Origin: Marispirochaeta sp964554875
GTDB taxonomy: Bacteria; Spirochaetota; Spirochaetia; JC444; Marispirochaetaceae
Direction of reading: 5' to 3'
DNA: 64,000 nucleotides
Assembly: GCA_964554875.1 (NCBI GenBank)
Contig: CAZKQJ010000023.1
Location: 10,892-74,891, forward strand
How positions within the stretch are numbered: position 1 is the first letter of the stretch; every line of letters begins with the position of its first letter. Positions 49,597 to 59,157 of the stretch are shown here, in pieces. A program made the position numbers and the translations under genes. The notes beneath the pieces are model-generated. The model did no database searches. It saw only the letters and a program-made list of their open reading frames with translations, and was not told the origin of the DNA.

Positions 49597-51186
49597 CTAA
49601 AAACTCCCTTTGACTCCCCTGGCCAGGGGCAGGAGCTCTCCGTAAAGATAGTCCTGGTATTCCCTCAGATTTCCCGGGTTTACAGCTGTGTCATGTATCT
49701 GCAGACTGCCGATCCAGTCGGCTTTGAAGCGTTTTACAATCTTTCCGTTCTGCATAAAGAAACCTGATGACGAGGGAATGTGAATCAAGAGACGACCGTA
49801 GAGGTAGCTCTTGCCGGAGCGCTCATCCTTCAGAAGGGAGATAAGGGGGATTGTGTCTTCACTGTAGGCATATACCCGCCCTACAAAGATATAGGCACTT
49901 CGTCTTTCTCCGCTGTAAAGATACACCTTTTCTCCCAAACGAAAGGGGGCGAGGACCTGCAGAAACTCACCCAGAAGGGCATCATCAAAGCGTGCCTGGG
50001 GAGTAAATCGCTCGGAATCGTGGCGGTAGCTGCCGGAGTTCTGCCGAAGATACCCAATCACCTCCATTCGACTGTAGCCGGTGTGGCCGATCACCGGGTT
50101 TGTCAGTTCATCGTAGACGGCTATCACCTGAAAGAGGCGCACAAATTCATGAAGGAAGCGGTTTTCGTTGGGAGGAGGAAATCCCGTACCGTCAGGATAG
50201 ACCTTCTGCATCAGGGCGGTCATCCGGGTGAGAGCGGAGATGTCATGCCGGTCCCGAAGAAGGTTCCTCAGAACAAGAATATTACGCTGCAGAAGTTTTA
50301 TGCAGCGCTTTTCCGCAGCTGAACTGCCGTCTATAATCGAAGAGACACTGACCTGATGATGAATGTCTTCCTGAAAGAACCCGATAAACCCAAGCAGTAC
50401 CCCCAGGGCCGCGTCAACAATGAACTCCTGGGTATATTGAAAAAGCGAATCCTGCTGGGCTTTGTTGCCGGGATCGAACCTCCGCTCGGTAAGGGGCGCA
50501 CCGGCAAGGATCCGCTTCTTATTTATATTCACCATGGTATTCAGAAAGTAGCAGCAGCAGTCCAGGGCGTGCAGAACAAAGGCGTCTCCCACAGTGGCAA
50601 TACGGTCCCCGTCGTACAGGGACTGCAGACGAATGGTGTGAAAACCTATCCTGGGAATGCGCCGTTTCTTTCCCCGGGTTTCCGGAGAGCGCACATTCAG
50701 CTTAGCAAGCATGGAGTAGAGGGTATTGAGCCCGTCCCGGAGATACTGGACAGTGGACTCCGGCAGAATGGAATGACTTCCGGCGTCAATATCCGCCAGG
50801 TAGAGTCGTTCCGGCCGCGGCTCCAGCAGAACCCCTTTGCTTATCTGTTTCCGCTTTCCCGGGGCCTGAAAGTGACGGTCGTTTTCCGAAAAAGGGACAT
50901 AGCTGCTCTTGAGCTTCTCGTACAGCCTGCGGCGCACGTGCTCATAGGCATCCTCCTGAGAGGCCAGAAAGGTGCGGATAAGCTCATCGGCAGTTTTCCC
51001 GCCGGTCTGCCGCTGCTCCTCGTAGCTCAGGGCAAGGGTCGGTACAATAGGCACCCGGTGACGTCCGAGGTGCTTGATAATCCGTTCATCTACCGGGGTA
51101 CCTGCTCTGGCAAAAGGGCCAGCGTCAAAAAGCAGCCTGTCACCCTTTCCAAGACGGTCCACGCTTTTTATTTCTATGGAAGGCAT
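49597..51186 (-). CDS. degenerate HD-GYP-like protein
   Basis: The 529-residue protein has a variable N-terminal half (DUF3391-like opening KSVDRLGKGDRLLFDAGPFARAGTPVDERIIKHL) and a C-terminal half resembling HD-GYP cyclic-di-GMP phosphodiesterases. The GYP block reads YPDGTGFP (~330) and the following conserved stretch LFQVIAVYDELTNP (~350-363). The catalytic HD and the HH before the GYP block are missing (QKVYPDGTGFP where HHExxDGSGYP is expected). It is probably a non-catalytic c-di-GMP-binding or protein-interaction module. It is divergent from hisZ. SD is weak. Confidence 0.7.
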   Translation of the reverse strand: MPSIEIKSVDRLGKGDRLLFDAGPFARAGTPVDERIIKHLGRHRVPIVPTLALSYEEQRQTGGKTADELIRTFLASQEDAYEHVRRRLYEKLKSSYVPFSENDRHFQAPGKRKQISKGVLLEPRPERLYLADIDAGSHSILPESTVQYLRDGLNTLYSMLAKLNVRSPETRGKKRRIPRIGFHTIRLQSLYDGDRIATVGDAFVLHALDCCCYFLNTMVNINKKRILAGAPLTERRFDPGNKAQQDSLFQYTQEFIVDAALGVLLGFIGFFQEDIHHQVSVSSIIDGSSAAEKRCIKLLQRNILVLRNLLRDRHDISALTRMTALMQKVYPDGTGFPPPNENRFLHEFVRLFQVIAVYDELTNPVIGHTGYSRMEVIGYLRQNSGSYRHDSERFTPQARFDDALLGEFLQVLAPFRLGEKVYLYSGERRSAYIFVGRVYAYSEDTIPLISLLKDERSGKSYLYGRLLIHIPSSSGFFMQNGKIVKRFKADWIGSLQIHDTAVNPGNLREYQDYLYGELLPLARGVKGSF

Positions 51187-51213
51187 AGTTTAAATTATAT
51201 GTCTATGCGTCTC

Positions 51214-51243
51214 TTGGTAAAGCCCCGGTGTATCTGATATAGT
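51214..51243 (+). promoter_or_regulatory. candidate promoter of hisZGB
   Basis: TTGGTA (51214-51219), an 18-nt spacer and TATAGT (51238-51243), followed by a ~25-nt leader with GAGGAG before the ATG at 51274. No his leader peptide or T-box is visible. Confidence 0.5.
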
Positions 51244-51273
51244 AGCTTCGACAGAATTTGAGGAGCTTTTTAT

Positions 51274-52365
51274 ATGACCCCGAAACGACGGCTGCTTCAG
51301 ATCCCCCCGGGAACAGAAGGGTTTTTTCTTGAAGAGGCCTTCCGTCACCGCAGAATCCTGAGCGAACTCGACGGCATTTTTACCGGGTGGGGATATCTTC
51401 CCGCGGAAACCCCGGTTTTTGATTTTTACGATATCTATAAGCCCCTTTTGGATACATCCTCATCCGAACGGGTATACAGGCTCATGGACAGGGAAGGCGA
51501 ACTGCTGCTGCTGCGCAGCGACGTAACCCTTTTCCTTGCCAAGCAGATGGGTATGGCCCTGAACCGGGAAGATCTGCCCGTCCGGGTCTGGTATGCCGAC
51601 TCTATTTTGCGGCATCAGCAGAGTGACGACATCTCGAAGAACGAGTTCTACCAGATCGGTGCGGAGCTAATCGGCATTCCCGGACTCGATGGGGACGCGG
51701 AGGTTCTGCTCATGGCGGCTGAGATTCTTGCGTTTCTCAAGGTGGATGCGGTCCTGCACCTCGGTTCTGCGGCCCTTGCCCATGAAGCCGCCCGGGGCCT
51801 GAACGACGAAGAAGCGAAGGAGCTCTTTACCGCGATTGCCCTGCGGGATACCGAAACAATGAAGGATCTCCTGCTCCAGGGCAACTCAGAGGAACCCGAT
51901 TCCATGATAGAGCTTTTCAGCTTTTTGGGAAATTCAACGGAATTCGAAGCGTTCCTTTCAAGGCAGGGCGATTCAATAGCCGCCTCCTGCAGTCCCCATC
52001 TGCACCGGCTTCTGGAACTGGCGAAAATCATCGAAACCAGCGCTTCTTCGGGACCGGTTAGAATCGATCTGTCCGAGACAGGCAGCCAGAATTATCATAC
52101 CGGTATTGTTTTTCAGGCATACCTCGAGGGGGTCGATTCCGCCTTTCTTTCCGGCGGACGTTACGACAGGCTGCTGGAGACCTTCGGTTTCGACAGCCCA
52201 TCCGTCGGATTCTCCCTTCTCCTGAGAAAAATCGAACCCCTGGTGGGAAATCCGGAGCGTTTTGCCCTTCCGGGTAGACTCGAGCAGGCCCGGGGAAAAA
52301 GCCTGCAGGAAAAATACAGGGACGCGGTAGAAAAGCGCGCCCAGGGAAGGATCGTACGCCTATGA
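51274..52365 (+). CDS. hisZ: ATP phosphoribosyltransferase regulatory subunit HisZ
   Basis: The 363-residue class II aminoacyl-tRNA-synthetase-like protein lacks tRNA charging activity and is required by the short form of HisG. Recognisable blocks are IPPGTEGFFLEEAFRHRRI, YLPAETPVFDFYD, RLMDREGELLLLRSDVTLFLAK and a C-terminal SGGRYDRLLETFG. It pairs with the short HisG encoded next (4-bp overlap). The alternative, HisRS, is excluded by length and by the absence of the anticodon-binding domain. Confidence 0.93.
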   Translation: MTPKRRLLQIPPGTEGFFLEEAFRHRRILSELDGIFTGWGYLPAETPVFDFYDIYKPLLDTSSSERVYRLMDREGELLLLRSDVTLFLAKQMGMALNREDLPVRVWYADSILRHQQSDDISKNEFYQIGAELIGIPGLDGDAEVLLMAAEILAFLKVDAVLHLGSAALAHEAARGLNDEEAKELFTAIALRDTETMKDLLLQGNSEEPDSMIELFSFLGNSTEFEAFLSRQGDSIAASCSPHLHRLLELAKIIETSASSGPVRIDLSETGSQNYHTGIVFQAYLEGVDSAFLSGGRYDRLLETFGFDSPSVGFSLLLRKIEPLVGNPERFALPGRLEQARGKSLQEKYRDAVEKRAQGRIVRL

Positions 52366-52976
52366 ACAGCCCGCTGACCCTGGCACTCCCCAAAGGGCGC
52401 CTGACGGACCAGGTCCTTGAACGAATGGAAACAGTAGGCCTCAAGGTCGAGTTTGAAAAGAGAAAACTTGTGGCTTACGATACCGACGGGCGGATTAAAA
52501 TCTTCCTGGTAAAGAACGCCGACCTGCCGGTATACGTGAACAATGGTATTGCCGGCCTTGGCGTCTGCGGCGAGGACGTTCTTTACGAACACGGATATCC
52601 CTTCGTGAAGCTCCACACCTTCGATTTTGGGTCCACCGACATGTGTCTTGCCGGAAAAAAAGGGTCCCGTTTCAGCCTGAATAACGGAATGGTAAAGATC
52701 GCCAGCAAATTCACCCGCTTTACACGGGACTATTTTCATGAACGGGGGATTCCGGTGGAAGTTATCAAACTCAACGGATCAGTTGAGCTTGCTCCCGTCC
52801 TGGGCTTAACCTCCTATATCGTGGACCTGGTGGAAACAGGAAACACCCTGAGGGCCAACAATCTGGAAGTCCTGGAAAAACTGGCTGAGATACGGGTCCA
52901 CCTGATTGCCAATCCCGCCTATTTTAAACTCCGGTTTCAGGATATCCGGGACTTCGTCGATACTGTAAAAGGTTAA
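52362..52976 (+). CDS. hisG: ATP phosphoribosyltransferase, short form HisG
   Basis: The 204-residue catalytic subunit of the first histidine-biosynthesis step condenses ATP and PRPP. LALPKGRL opens the protein, and the PRPP-binding region is VDLVETGNTLRANNLEVLE. It lacks the C-terminal regulatory ACT-like domain, as expected for the HisZ-dependent octameric enzyme. It overlaps hisZ by 4 bp and is followed by hisB after 14 nt. Confidence 0.96.
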   Translation: MNSPLTLALPKGRLTDQVLERMETVGLKVEFEKRKLVAYDTDGRIKIFLVKNADLPVYVNNGIAGLGVCGEDVLYEHGYPFVKLHTFDFGSTDMCLAGKKGSRFSLNNGMVKIASKFTRFTRDYFHERGIPVEVIKLNGSVELAPVLGLTSYIVDLVETGNTLRANNLEVLEKLAEIRVHLIANPAYFKLRFQDIRDFVDTVKG

Positions 52977-52990
52977 TACAAGGAAGCGCC

Positions 52991-53581
52991 ATGGAAACAC
53001 GACGGATAACAGAAGAACGAAACACAAAAGAGACCCAAATCAAGATAATTCTCGACCTCGACAGACCCGGTGAGCCGAAGATCGATACCCCGGTCCCCTT
53101 TTTCAACCACATACTCAATTCCATGGCATTTCATGGCGGATTCTTTCTGCAGATCACAGCAGCAGGGGATATTGACGTTGACCCGCACCATCTCGTAGAG
53201 GACACGGGACTCGTCCTGGGAGATGCCCTCAAGGAGGCCGTCATGAGCTACGGCCCTATACAGCGCTTCGGGCATTCGACAATTCCCATGGACGACGCCC
53301 TGAGTGAAGTTAGCATAGATGCCTCGGGCCGTCCCTTTCTTGTTTTCAACGCTGATTTTCCCCAGGAGTACGCCGGCAGCTTTCCCCTCTGCCTGCTCAA
53401 GGAATTCTTTATCGCCCTCTCGACCAGGGGGGGACTGACTGTTCACGGCAGCTGCCGTTACGGAGAAAACAGCCACCATATGGCGGAAGCCCTCTTCAAA
53501 GCCCTGGGAAAAGCCCTGGGCCAGGCCTTTGTCAGAAAGCAGGGTGATCCGGCATCGACGAAAGGTTCCCTTCACGAATAA
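52991..53581 (+). CDS. hisB: imidazoleglycerol-phosphate dehydratase
   Basis: The 196-residue monofunctional IGP dehydratase catalyses step six of histidine synthesis. The two His-rich metal motifs are DPHHLVEDTGLVLGDALKEA and GENSHHMAEALFKALG, and FFNHILNSMAFHGGF is also standard. No phosphatase domain is fused. SD AGGAAG is just upstream. It is the last gene of this short his set; the other his genes are elsewhere. Confidence 0.96.
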   Translation: METRRITEERNTKETQIKIILDLDRPGEPKIDTPVPFFNHILNSMAFHGGFFLQITAAGDIDVDPHHLVEDTGLVLGDALKEAVMSYGPIQRFGHSTIPMDDALSEVSIDASGRPFLVFNADFPQEYAGSFPLCLLKEFFIALSTRGGLTVHGSCRYGENSHHMAEALFKALGKALGQAFVRKQGDPASTKGSLHE

Positions 53582-53647
53582 ACCTGCCGATACGAATACA
53601 TGTTTGGAGAATTTTGATTATTTTAATAGCTGTTTAGGCGTAATATA

Positions 53648-53676
53648 TTGATTTTGCCCTTTGTTTTTACTATAGT
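53648..53676 (+). promoter_or_regulatory. candidate promoter of the TPR gene pair
   Basis: TTGATT (53648-53653), a 17-nt spacer and TATAGT (53671-53676). Transcription would start near 53683, shortly before the small gene at 53700. The region around it is AT-rich. Confidence 0.55.
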
Positions 53677-53699
53677 AGGAAAAGCGGGTTTTGCCCTTG

Positions 53700-54035
53700 A
53701 TGAATAAAGAGAAGGCACTTGAACTTATACCGGCTGACGGTTTTATTAAGGTTGCGACAGAAAAAAAGGTTCCCCTGGACAGTCGGGACCGTTCTGCACT
53801 TATTCGTAAAGGTAATGAAATGTTCAATCGCGGTCAGATTGAGCTGGCAAAACGGATCTTTCTAACTACCAGGTATTCAGACGGCCTTATAAGAATTGGC
53901 CGGTATTATGAACAGCAGAATAGACATATTGACGCATTGCGTATGTACTGGATTGCTCCGGCTCCGGAAAAACGGGATGCTTTGATAGAAACAATGTCAT
54001 CAATTGTACGTAAATGGTTAAAAGAAGAGGGGTAA
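53700..54035 (+). CDS. small helical (TPR-like) protein upstream of the TPR gene
   Basis: The 111-residue protein is soluble and helical. The central part (ALIRKGNEMFNRGQIELAKRIFLTTRYSDGLIRIGRYYEQ) has the spacing of one or two TPR-like helical hairpins. No catalytic motif. ATG at 53700 is chosen; a TTG at 53691 has AGGA ten bases upstream, but that AGGA may lie before the transcription start. It is followed after 7 nt by the large TPR protein, so the two probably work together as scaffold proteins. Confidence 0.72.
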   Translation: MNKEKALELIPADGFIKVATEKKVPLDSRDRSALIRKGNEMFNRGQIELAKRIFLTTRYSDGLIRIGRYYEQQNRHIDALRMYWIAPAPEKRDALIETMSSIVRKWLKEEG

Positions 54036-54042
54036 ACACTAT

Positions 54043-55182
54043 ATGAGCGACAATAACGAAGAAATCAAAGAGCTCACACCCGAAGAGCAGGCCGATGAAG
54101 AACGGCTGAACGAAATATCCGAGCTTTCAAAACGGGGATATCAGCTTTTGAAAGAGAACCTTATCGAGGATGCCATTGTCTGTTTCAACAGAATCCTTGA
54201 AATGGACGATAACAATAACTATGCCCTGGTTGGACTGGGAGACGCGGCCCGGAAGAAAAACCGTCACAGGGATGCCATAAAATACTATCAGCAGTGTCTG
54301 GCCTCCCATCCGGGGAACAACTACGCCCTGTTCGGCCTGGCGGACTGCTACAAGGCCCTGCATCAGTATTCCAACGCCATCGACATCTGGGAACGTTATC
54401 TGGAACACGACTCCAGCAACGTTACTGTCCTCACCAGGGTAGCCGACGCCTATAGAAAGGTGCGGGACTTCCGCCGCTCCAAGGAGATCTACCTGAAGGT
54501 CCTGGAGATGGAAGAGAACAATCCCTACGCCCTGATAGGCCTGGGTCACCTGCATTATGACTTCCGGGAATACGAGGACGCCCTGCAATACTGGGAGAAG
54601 ATGCTGGAAGTAAAGCAGGATGACGTTGATATAAGGGTCCTTACCTCCCTGGGGAACTGTCACCGCAAGCTGAAAACCTACGAGAAGGGTCTAATCTATT
54701 TCGGCAAAGCCCTGGAACAGGAACCGAATAACTTTTATGCCCTCTTTGGAATGGCAGACTGCTACAGGGGACTGGACCGACACGAGGAGTCCCTGGAGTA
54801 CTGGCAGAGGATTCTGCAGAAAGACCCCCGAAACAAGGTTATTCTGACCCGTGCGGGGGACTCCTTCCGTCATATGGGCGACTTTGACAAAGCCGAAGAG
54901 TACTACCGGCGCGCCCTGAATATCGAATTCGATGCCTACGCCATACTCGGGCTCGCTCTCATAAACAAGGCCAGGGGTAATTACCGGGACGCCATCGACA
55001 GCCTTCAGGGACTGCTGAAAAACGATCCGAAGAACCATCGGCTCTATACCGAGATCGCCGACTGTCATCTTGAACTGGGCGAAAAAGAGAAGGCCATAGA
55101 GATTCTGACCAGTTTCCAGCGTCTTGGCATCCGGAACACCTACGTTTCCAACATGCTGGATACCCTGCGCCTGGGCAGATAG
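54043..55182 (+). CDS. tetratricopeptide repeat (TPR) protein
   Basis: The 379-residue protein is made almost entirely of about nine TPR hairpins, with regularly spaced phrases such as NNNYALVGLGDAARKKNRHRDAI, NNYALFGLADCYKALHQYSNAI and NNPYALIGLGHLHYDFREYEDAL. There is no signal peptide or membrane segment, so it is cytoplasmic. The N-terminus is strongly acidic. TPR arrays mediate protein-protein contact; the partner is unknown. It shares a promoter with the small helical protein upstream, and rlmN starts 4 nt after its stop. Confidence 0.92.
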   Translation: MSDNNEEIKELTPEEQADEERLNEISELSKRGYQLLKENLIEDAIVCFNRILEMDDNNNYALVGLGDAARKKNRHRDAIKYYQQCLASHPGNNYALFGLADCYKALHQYSNAIDIWERYLEHDSSNVTVLTRVADAYRKVRDFRRSKEIYLKVLEMEENNPYALIGLGHLHYDFREYEDALQYWEKMLEVKQDDVDIRVLTSLGNCHRKLKTYEKGLIYFGKALEQEPNNFYALFGMADCYRGLDRHEESLEYWQRILQKDPRNKVILTRAGDSFRHMGDFDKAEEYYRRALNIEFDAYAILGLALINKARGNYRDAIDSLQGLLKNDPKNHRLYTEIADCHLELGEKEKAIEILTSFQRLGIRNTYVSNMLDTLRLGR

Positions 55183-55186
55183 ACCC

Positions 55187-56242
55187 GTGCCGTCCCTGCT
55201 CGCCCTGCTGCCCCGGGAAATCTCCGGGGTTCTCGTTTCGGAACCGTCCTTTCGGGGCAGGCAGATCTTTTCCTGGATCCACCGGAAAAATGCCAGACGC
55301 TTCAAAGAAATGACGGACCTGCCGAAGGCCCTCAGACAGAAACTCGAAAAAGAACACACTATACTGAGGTCTCATGTTGACGCCGTCGAAGAGGCAGCTG
55401 ACGGCACAGCAAAGATCCGCCTTAAACTCGGCGACGGCGCCCTAATCGAAGCCGTACTGCTGCGGGACGCAAGCCAGCGGTTGACCGCCTGCCTCTCCAC
55501 CCAGGTGGGCTGCGCCATGGGCTGCCGCTTCTGTAAAACCGCCACCATGGGCTTTATCCGGAACCTCGATGCTGCGGAGATAATCGAACAGCTCTACCAC
55601 CTCGAAGAGACTGCTGCAGGGCAAAGCATCGACAACATTGTTTTTATGGGAATGGGCGAACCCTTTAACAACCATGGACAGGTATCAAGAACAATAGATA
55701 TTCTGAGCCATCCGGAAGGACGGAACATGGGACAGCGTCGTTTTACCATCAGCACATCCGGACTTGTCGACGGTATCAAGCGTCTGGCACAGGAGCATCC
55801 CCAGGTCCGCCTGGCCGTCAGCCTCGTAAGTGCGGACCCAGTAATCCGAAAAGAGCTTATGCCCGTGGAAATCAGGAACCCCCTCCCCCGGCTGAAAGAA
55901 GCTCTTATCGAATACCAGAAAACCGGCGGGCGCAGAATAACCCTGGAATACGTTCTTTTAAAGAATATAAATGACCGAAAGGAAGACCCCGAAATTGTCA
56001 GAAAATTCGCCCATGGACTGCGCTGCAACATAAACCTGATTCCCTGGAACCCCGTGGAGGGCATGCAATCGGTCAACCTGCCTCTGGCGGAACCGGACAC
56101 CGGAAGGGTAGACTGGTTTCAGGGAGAACTAGAAAAGCTGGGACTCACGGTTGTAGTCCGCCACCGCAAAGGCCGGGGCGTAAACGCAGCCTGTGGCCAG
56201 CTGGCGACGAAGGGCAGACCGGAACAGCCTGTCGTGGAGTAG
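55187..56242 (+). CDS. rlmN: dual-specificity rRNA/tRNA adenine-C2 methyltransferase RlmN
   Basis: The 351-residue radical-SAM enzyme methylates A2503 of 23S rRNA and A37 of some tRNAs. The [4Fe-4S] motif is CAMGCRFC within STQVGCAMGCRFCKTA. The conserved GMGEP block follows (MGMGEPFNN), and the methyl-carrying C-terminal Cys is in VNAACGQL. The N-terminal FRGRQIFSWIHRKNARRFKEMTDL is typical. GTG at 55187 is taken as start, 4 nt after the TPR stop; a longer frame would run into that gene. SD is weak. Confidence 0.93.
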   Translation: MPSLLALLPREISGVLVSEPSFRGRQIFSWIHRKNARRFKEMTDLPKALRQKLEKEHTILRSHVDAVEEAADGTAKIRLKLGDGALIEAVLLRDASQRLTACLSTQVGCAMGCRFCKTATMGFIRNLDAAEIIEQLYHLEETAAGQSIDNIVFMGMGEPFNNHGQVSRTIDILSHPEGRNMGQRRFTISTSGLVDGIKRLAQEHPQVRLAVSLVSADPVIRKELMPVEIRNPLPRLKEALIEYQKTGGRRITLEYVLLKNINDRKEDPEIVRKFAHGLRCNINLIPWNPVEGMQSVNLPLAEPDTGRVDWFQGELEKLGLTVVVRHRKGRGVNAACGQLATKGRPEQPVVE

Positions 56243-56246
56243 TGAA

Positions 56247-57293
56247 ATGCTTCGCCATGGGAAAAACGGTTTCCCGCAAAGATCTATGCTGATCATACCG
56301 TATATACTCATCTGCATTATTTTTCTGGCCATGGACGGGCCCTATCTTTCGAGCCAGGGCTTCCATTTAATGTTGCTGCGTCGCGGCATACAGTCCGTTT
56401 CAGAACTCACCCGGCAGCCGGGCACATCCGAGGAATTGCAGGATTTTTTTTCCAGGATACTGAAAATCCGCTCCTTCGCCATCGATGAAATCGGTCTCAA
56501 GGATACTGACAACTATACAGAATATGTTCAGACTAAACGAAAATACCTCGCCGATGTTGTCTCCGCCGTAAAGACCGACTCCCTGGGACGTTATCAACGC
56601 TGGTACCCGTTGGTGGGGAGTGTTTTTTACCGCGGCTACTTTGAACGAAGAGAAGCTGAGCGCTTTGCAGCAAACCTGCGAAACAGAGGATACGATGTCA
56701 TTATCCGAAAGGTTCGCGCCTACAGTTCCCTCGGATATATGACGGATCCCCTGTATACCTTCATGCTTGACTACGATGCGCACGCCCTGGCGGAACTTAT
56801 TATTCACGAGATGGTCCATGCGACAATCTGGGTCCCGGGGCGTGCCGAATTTAATGAAGAAATTGCCGTCTTCATAGGCCGCGAAGGGGCCCTGCGTTAC
56901 GTACAGCAGCATGAGGGCTATACGGACAAGCAGATTGAAACAGTGCTGGCCGGGCGACAGGACTATGAAGCCCTGCAAAACTTTATGCGCGAAGTCTATC
57001 ACGAGCTTTCCGAAGGATATGCGGGACTTTCAACGACAGAGGAACGTCTCGAGTATAAGGAAAATGTTCTTTCCCGTGCCCGAGATCGGTTTTCCCGGGA
57101 TTATGACAGAATTTTTCTGACCGGCAGATTCCGGCCCCTGGCCGACCGTCAATGGGACCATGCTCTTGTGGATCTCTATATAAAATACGGTACGGACCTC
57201 TCCCCCTATTACAGATTACTGGATAGGAAGGACGGGGATTTAAAAAAGGTGGTGGAAGAAATGCGGCAGCCAGACTTTCCAGGTAATCTTTAA
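56247..57293 (+). CDS. membrane-anchored aminopeptidase-like protein (HEMVH zinc site)
   Basis: The 348-residue protein has an N-terminal hydrophobic anchor or signal (LIIPYILICIIFLA, ~15-28) and the zinc-metallopeptidase motif in LIIHEMVHATIW (~residue 191). NEEIAVFIGREGALRY supplies the third-ligand Glu region. This layout matches the putative aminopeptidase family PF10023 (formerly DUF2265), whose activity is largely predicted. It would act outside the inner membrane. ATG at 56247 follows GGAG and lies 4 nt after the rlmN stop. Confidence 0.82.
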   Translation: MLRHGKNGFPQRSMLIIPYILICIIFLAMDGPYLSSQGFHLMLLRRGIQSVSELTRQPGTSEELQDFFSRILKIRSFAIDEIGLKDTDNYTEYVQTKRKYLADVVSAVKTDSLGRYQRWYPLVGSVFYRGYFERREAERFAANLRNRGYDVIIRKVRAYSSLGYMTDPLYTFMLDYDAHALAELIIHEMVHATIWVPGRAEFNEEIAVFIGREGALRYVQQHEGYTDKQIETVLAGRQDYEALQNFMREVYHELSEGYAGLSTTEERLEYKENVLSRARDRFSRDYDRIFLTGRFRPLADRQWDHALVDLYIKYGTDLSPYYRLLDRKDGDLKKVVEEMRQPDFPGNL

Positions 57294-57329
57294 TACGATC
57301 ACCTGGAGCTGGAATATTATAACCGTTGC

Positions 57330-58613
57330 CTAATGGCCGAATCCAACTGCCCGCGGCAACCAGAGAATCAGATCAGGCATATATGTTGACATCAGTAGAA
57401 CCACTATCAGTGGGACAATAAATATCATTACTTCCTTGTACAGGTTTTCCAGAGGTATCTTGCCGACCTTACTCGTTACGAATAAGGACATTCCTACCGG
57501 GGGCGTAATAAGCCCGATCATCAGGTTCAATACAAGAACTACACCCATGTGCAAAGGATCGAGTCCCATTACCTCCATTGCAGGAACAAGGACTGGCACT
57601 GCGATTACCAGTACGGATAAAGCCTCCATGAATGTTCCAATAAACAGAAAGAATATATTGAACAACAGCAGGAATGCCCATAAGGGAACATCCATTGATG
57701 TCAGCCAGCGAGCTATCTGGGTTGGGACTCCCTGCCGGGCGAGAATCCATGAAAAAGAGGCGGCCGCAGCAATAATCATGGTAACAGTTGCCGTGGTCAC
57801 CATACTGTCGATCATTATTTTATACAGTTTTTTTATCGTCAGTTCCTTATATACAACAAAACCAAGGAAAAGAGCATAGAGAACTGCAACAACTGCGGCT
57901 TCTGTAGGGGTAAAAATGCCCAGAAGGATACCCCCGATAATAATTACAGGGGTAATCAATGCAAAAAAGGCATCACCAAAGGCCTTCAGCATCTTCATAA
58001 ACCTGAATTTATCCAGCCGGGGATAATCCCTGGTCAAGGCCATGAAAAAGATAAGAACCATAGTTGCAAGCCCCATGAGAAGACCGGGAACAAACCCTGC
58101 CATAAATAAGGCGCCAATTGAAACTTCCGCCATAACCCCATAAACAACCATAGGAACACTGGGAGGGATAATCGGACCAATGGTTGCAGAGGCAGCAGTT
58201 ACTGCACCCGAAAAAGCGGGAGAGAACCCTTCATTCTTCATCGCTTCCATTTCTATTGCACCGAGTCCTCCAGTGTCAGCAACGGCGGACCCGGACATTC
58301 CAGAAAAAATAATACTTGCCACAACATTGGCATGCCCAAGTCCTCCCGGGATTCTTCCCACCAGAAGATTGGCAAACCTGAATATCCTCTCTGTTATTCC
58401 TCCGGTATTCATCAGATTGCCCGCCAGAATAAAGAAGGGAATTGCCAGGAGTACAAACGAATCAAGCCCACCAGTCATGCGATGAAATACCGCCTCCATT
58501 GGTATACGGCTAAAAAATGCGATGGCGCCTACTGCAGAGCCAATCAGAGCCAGGGCTATCGGGACCTGGGCGACAAGCAATAATCCGAAAATGATCAATA
58601 ATGGCAAAGTCAT
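57330..58613 (-). CDS. dctM: TRAP transporter large permease DctM
   Basis: The 427-residue protein has about twelve membrane segments and is the main transport subunit of a TRAP carrier, which imports organic acids or sugar acids with a Na+ or H+ gradient. Family blocks include IPFFILAGNLMNTGGITERIFRFA, the GMSGSAVADTGGLGAIEM loop and IGLITPPVGMSLFVTS. It overlaps dctQ by 4 bp. The ligand is decided by dctP. Confidence 0.95.
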   Translation of the reverse strand: MTLPLLIIFGLLLVAQVPIALALIGSAVGAIAFFSRIPMEAVFHRMTGGLDSFVLLAIPFFILAGNLMNTGGITERIFRFANLLVGRIPGGLGHANVVASIIFSGMSGSAVADTGGLGAIEMEAMKNEGFSPAFSGAVTAASATIGPIIPPSVPMVVYGVMAEVSIGALFMAGFVPGLLMGLATMVLIFFMALTRDYPRLDKFRFMKMLKAFGDAFFALITPVIIIGGILLGIFTPTEAAVVAVLYALFLGFVVYKELTIKKLYKIMIDSMVTTATVTMIIAAAASFSWILARQGVPTQIARWLTSMDVPLWAFLLLFNIFFLFIGTFMEALSVLVIAVPVLVPAMEVMGLDPLHMGVVLVLNLMIGLITPPVGMSLFVTSKVGKIPLENLYKEVMIFIVPLIVVLLMSTYMPDLILWLPRAVGFGH

Positions 58614-59128
58614 TGCGCTCCCCCGTTCCCGCTCTGATCCACAGAATCATTACTGGATTTATACAAAAGCTGCACTGTATTCTCTGTTATATGAACAGCA
58701 ATCAGCAAAAAACCTATCGGCAAAGCAAGATACATCCAGCCTCGGGATAAGGGCAGAGTCTGAAACCGCTGTCCCAGGGTGCGTGTAAAAATAACATATC
58801 CCAGGGCTATTCCGGCAAGAGAGATCACGAAAACAAGGACGTTGCCTAACACCGTAAGCCATCTATTCCAGGCAGGAGGAAAAAGACGAACAAGGAAATC
58901 AAAGGTTATATGTGCCTGATGCCTTATACCAACACTTGCTCCCAAAAAGGAAACCCAAATAAATAGAAGAATGGATAGCTCATAGGCCCACGTAAGCTGA
59001 GCTCTAATCACATATCGAAAAAGTACTCCCAATGCAACAACGCAGACAAGGGCTACTCCGGTTGATAGGAGAAGATACTCCTCGACAATAGCAAGTTGAT
59101 TTAATGTCTTACCAACAAAACCTCTCAT
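58610..59128 (-). CDS. dctQ: TRAP transporter small permease DctQ
   Basis: The 172-residue protein has four membrane segments and the DctQ blocks YELSILLFIWVSFLGASVGIRHQAHI and LPLSRGWMYLALPIGFLLI. It assists DctM in coupling to the ion gradient. The ATG at 59128 has AAGGAGC at correct distance; an earlier in-frame start at 59170 would place extra, unrelated residues in the hairpin region and lacks support. It overlaps dctM by 4 bp. Confidence 0.94.
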   Translation of the reverse strand: MRGFVGKTLNQLAIVEEYLLLSTGVALVCVVALGVLFRYVIRAQLTWAYELSILLFIWVSFLGASVGIRHQAHITFDFLVRLFPPAWNRWLTVLGNVLVFVISLAGIALGYVIFTRTLGQRFQTLPLSRGWMYLALPIGFLLIAVHITENTVQLLYKSSNDSVDQSGNGGAQ

Positions 59129-59157
59129 AACAGCTCCTTCCGGATGATAAAGAAAAA

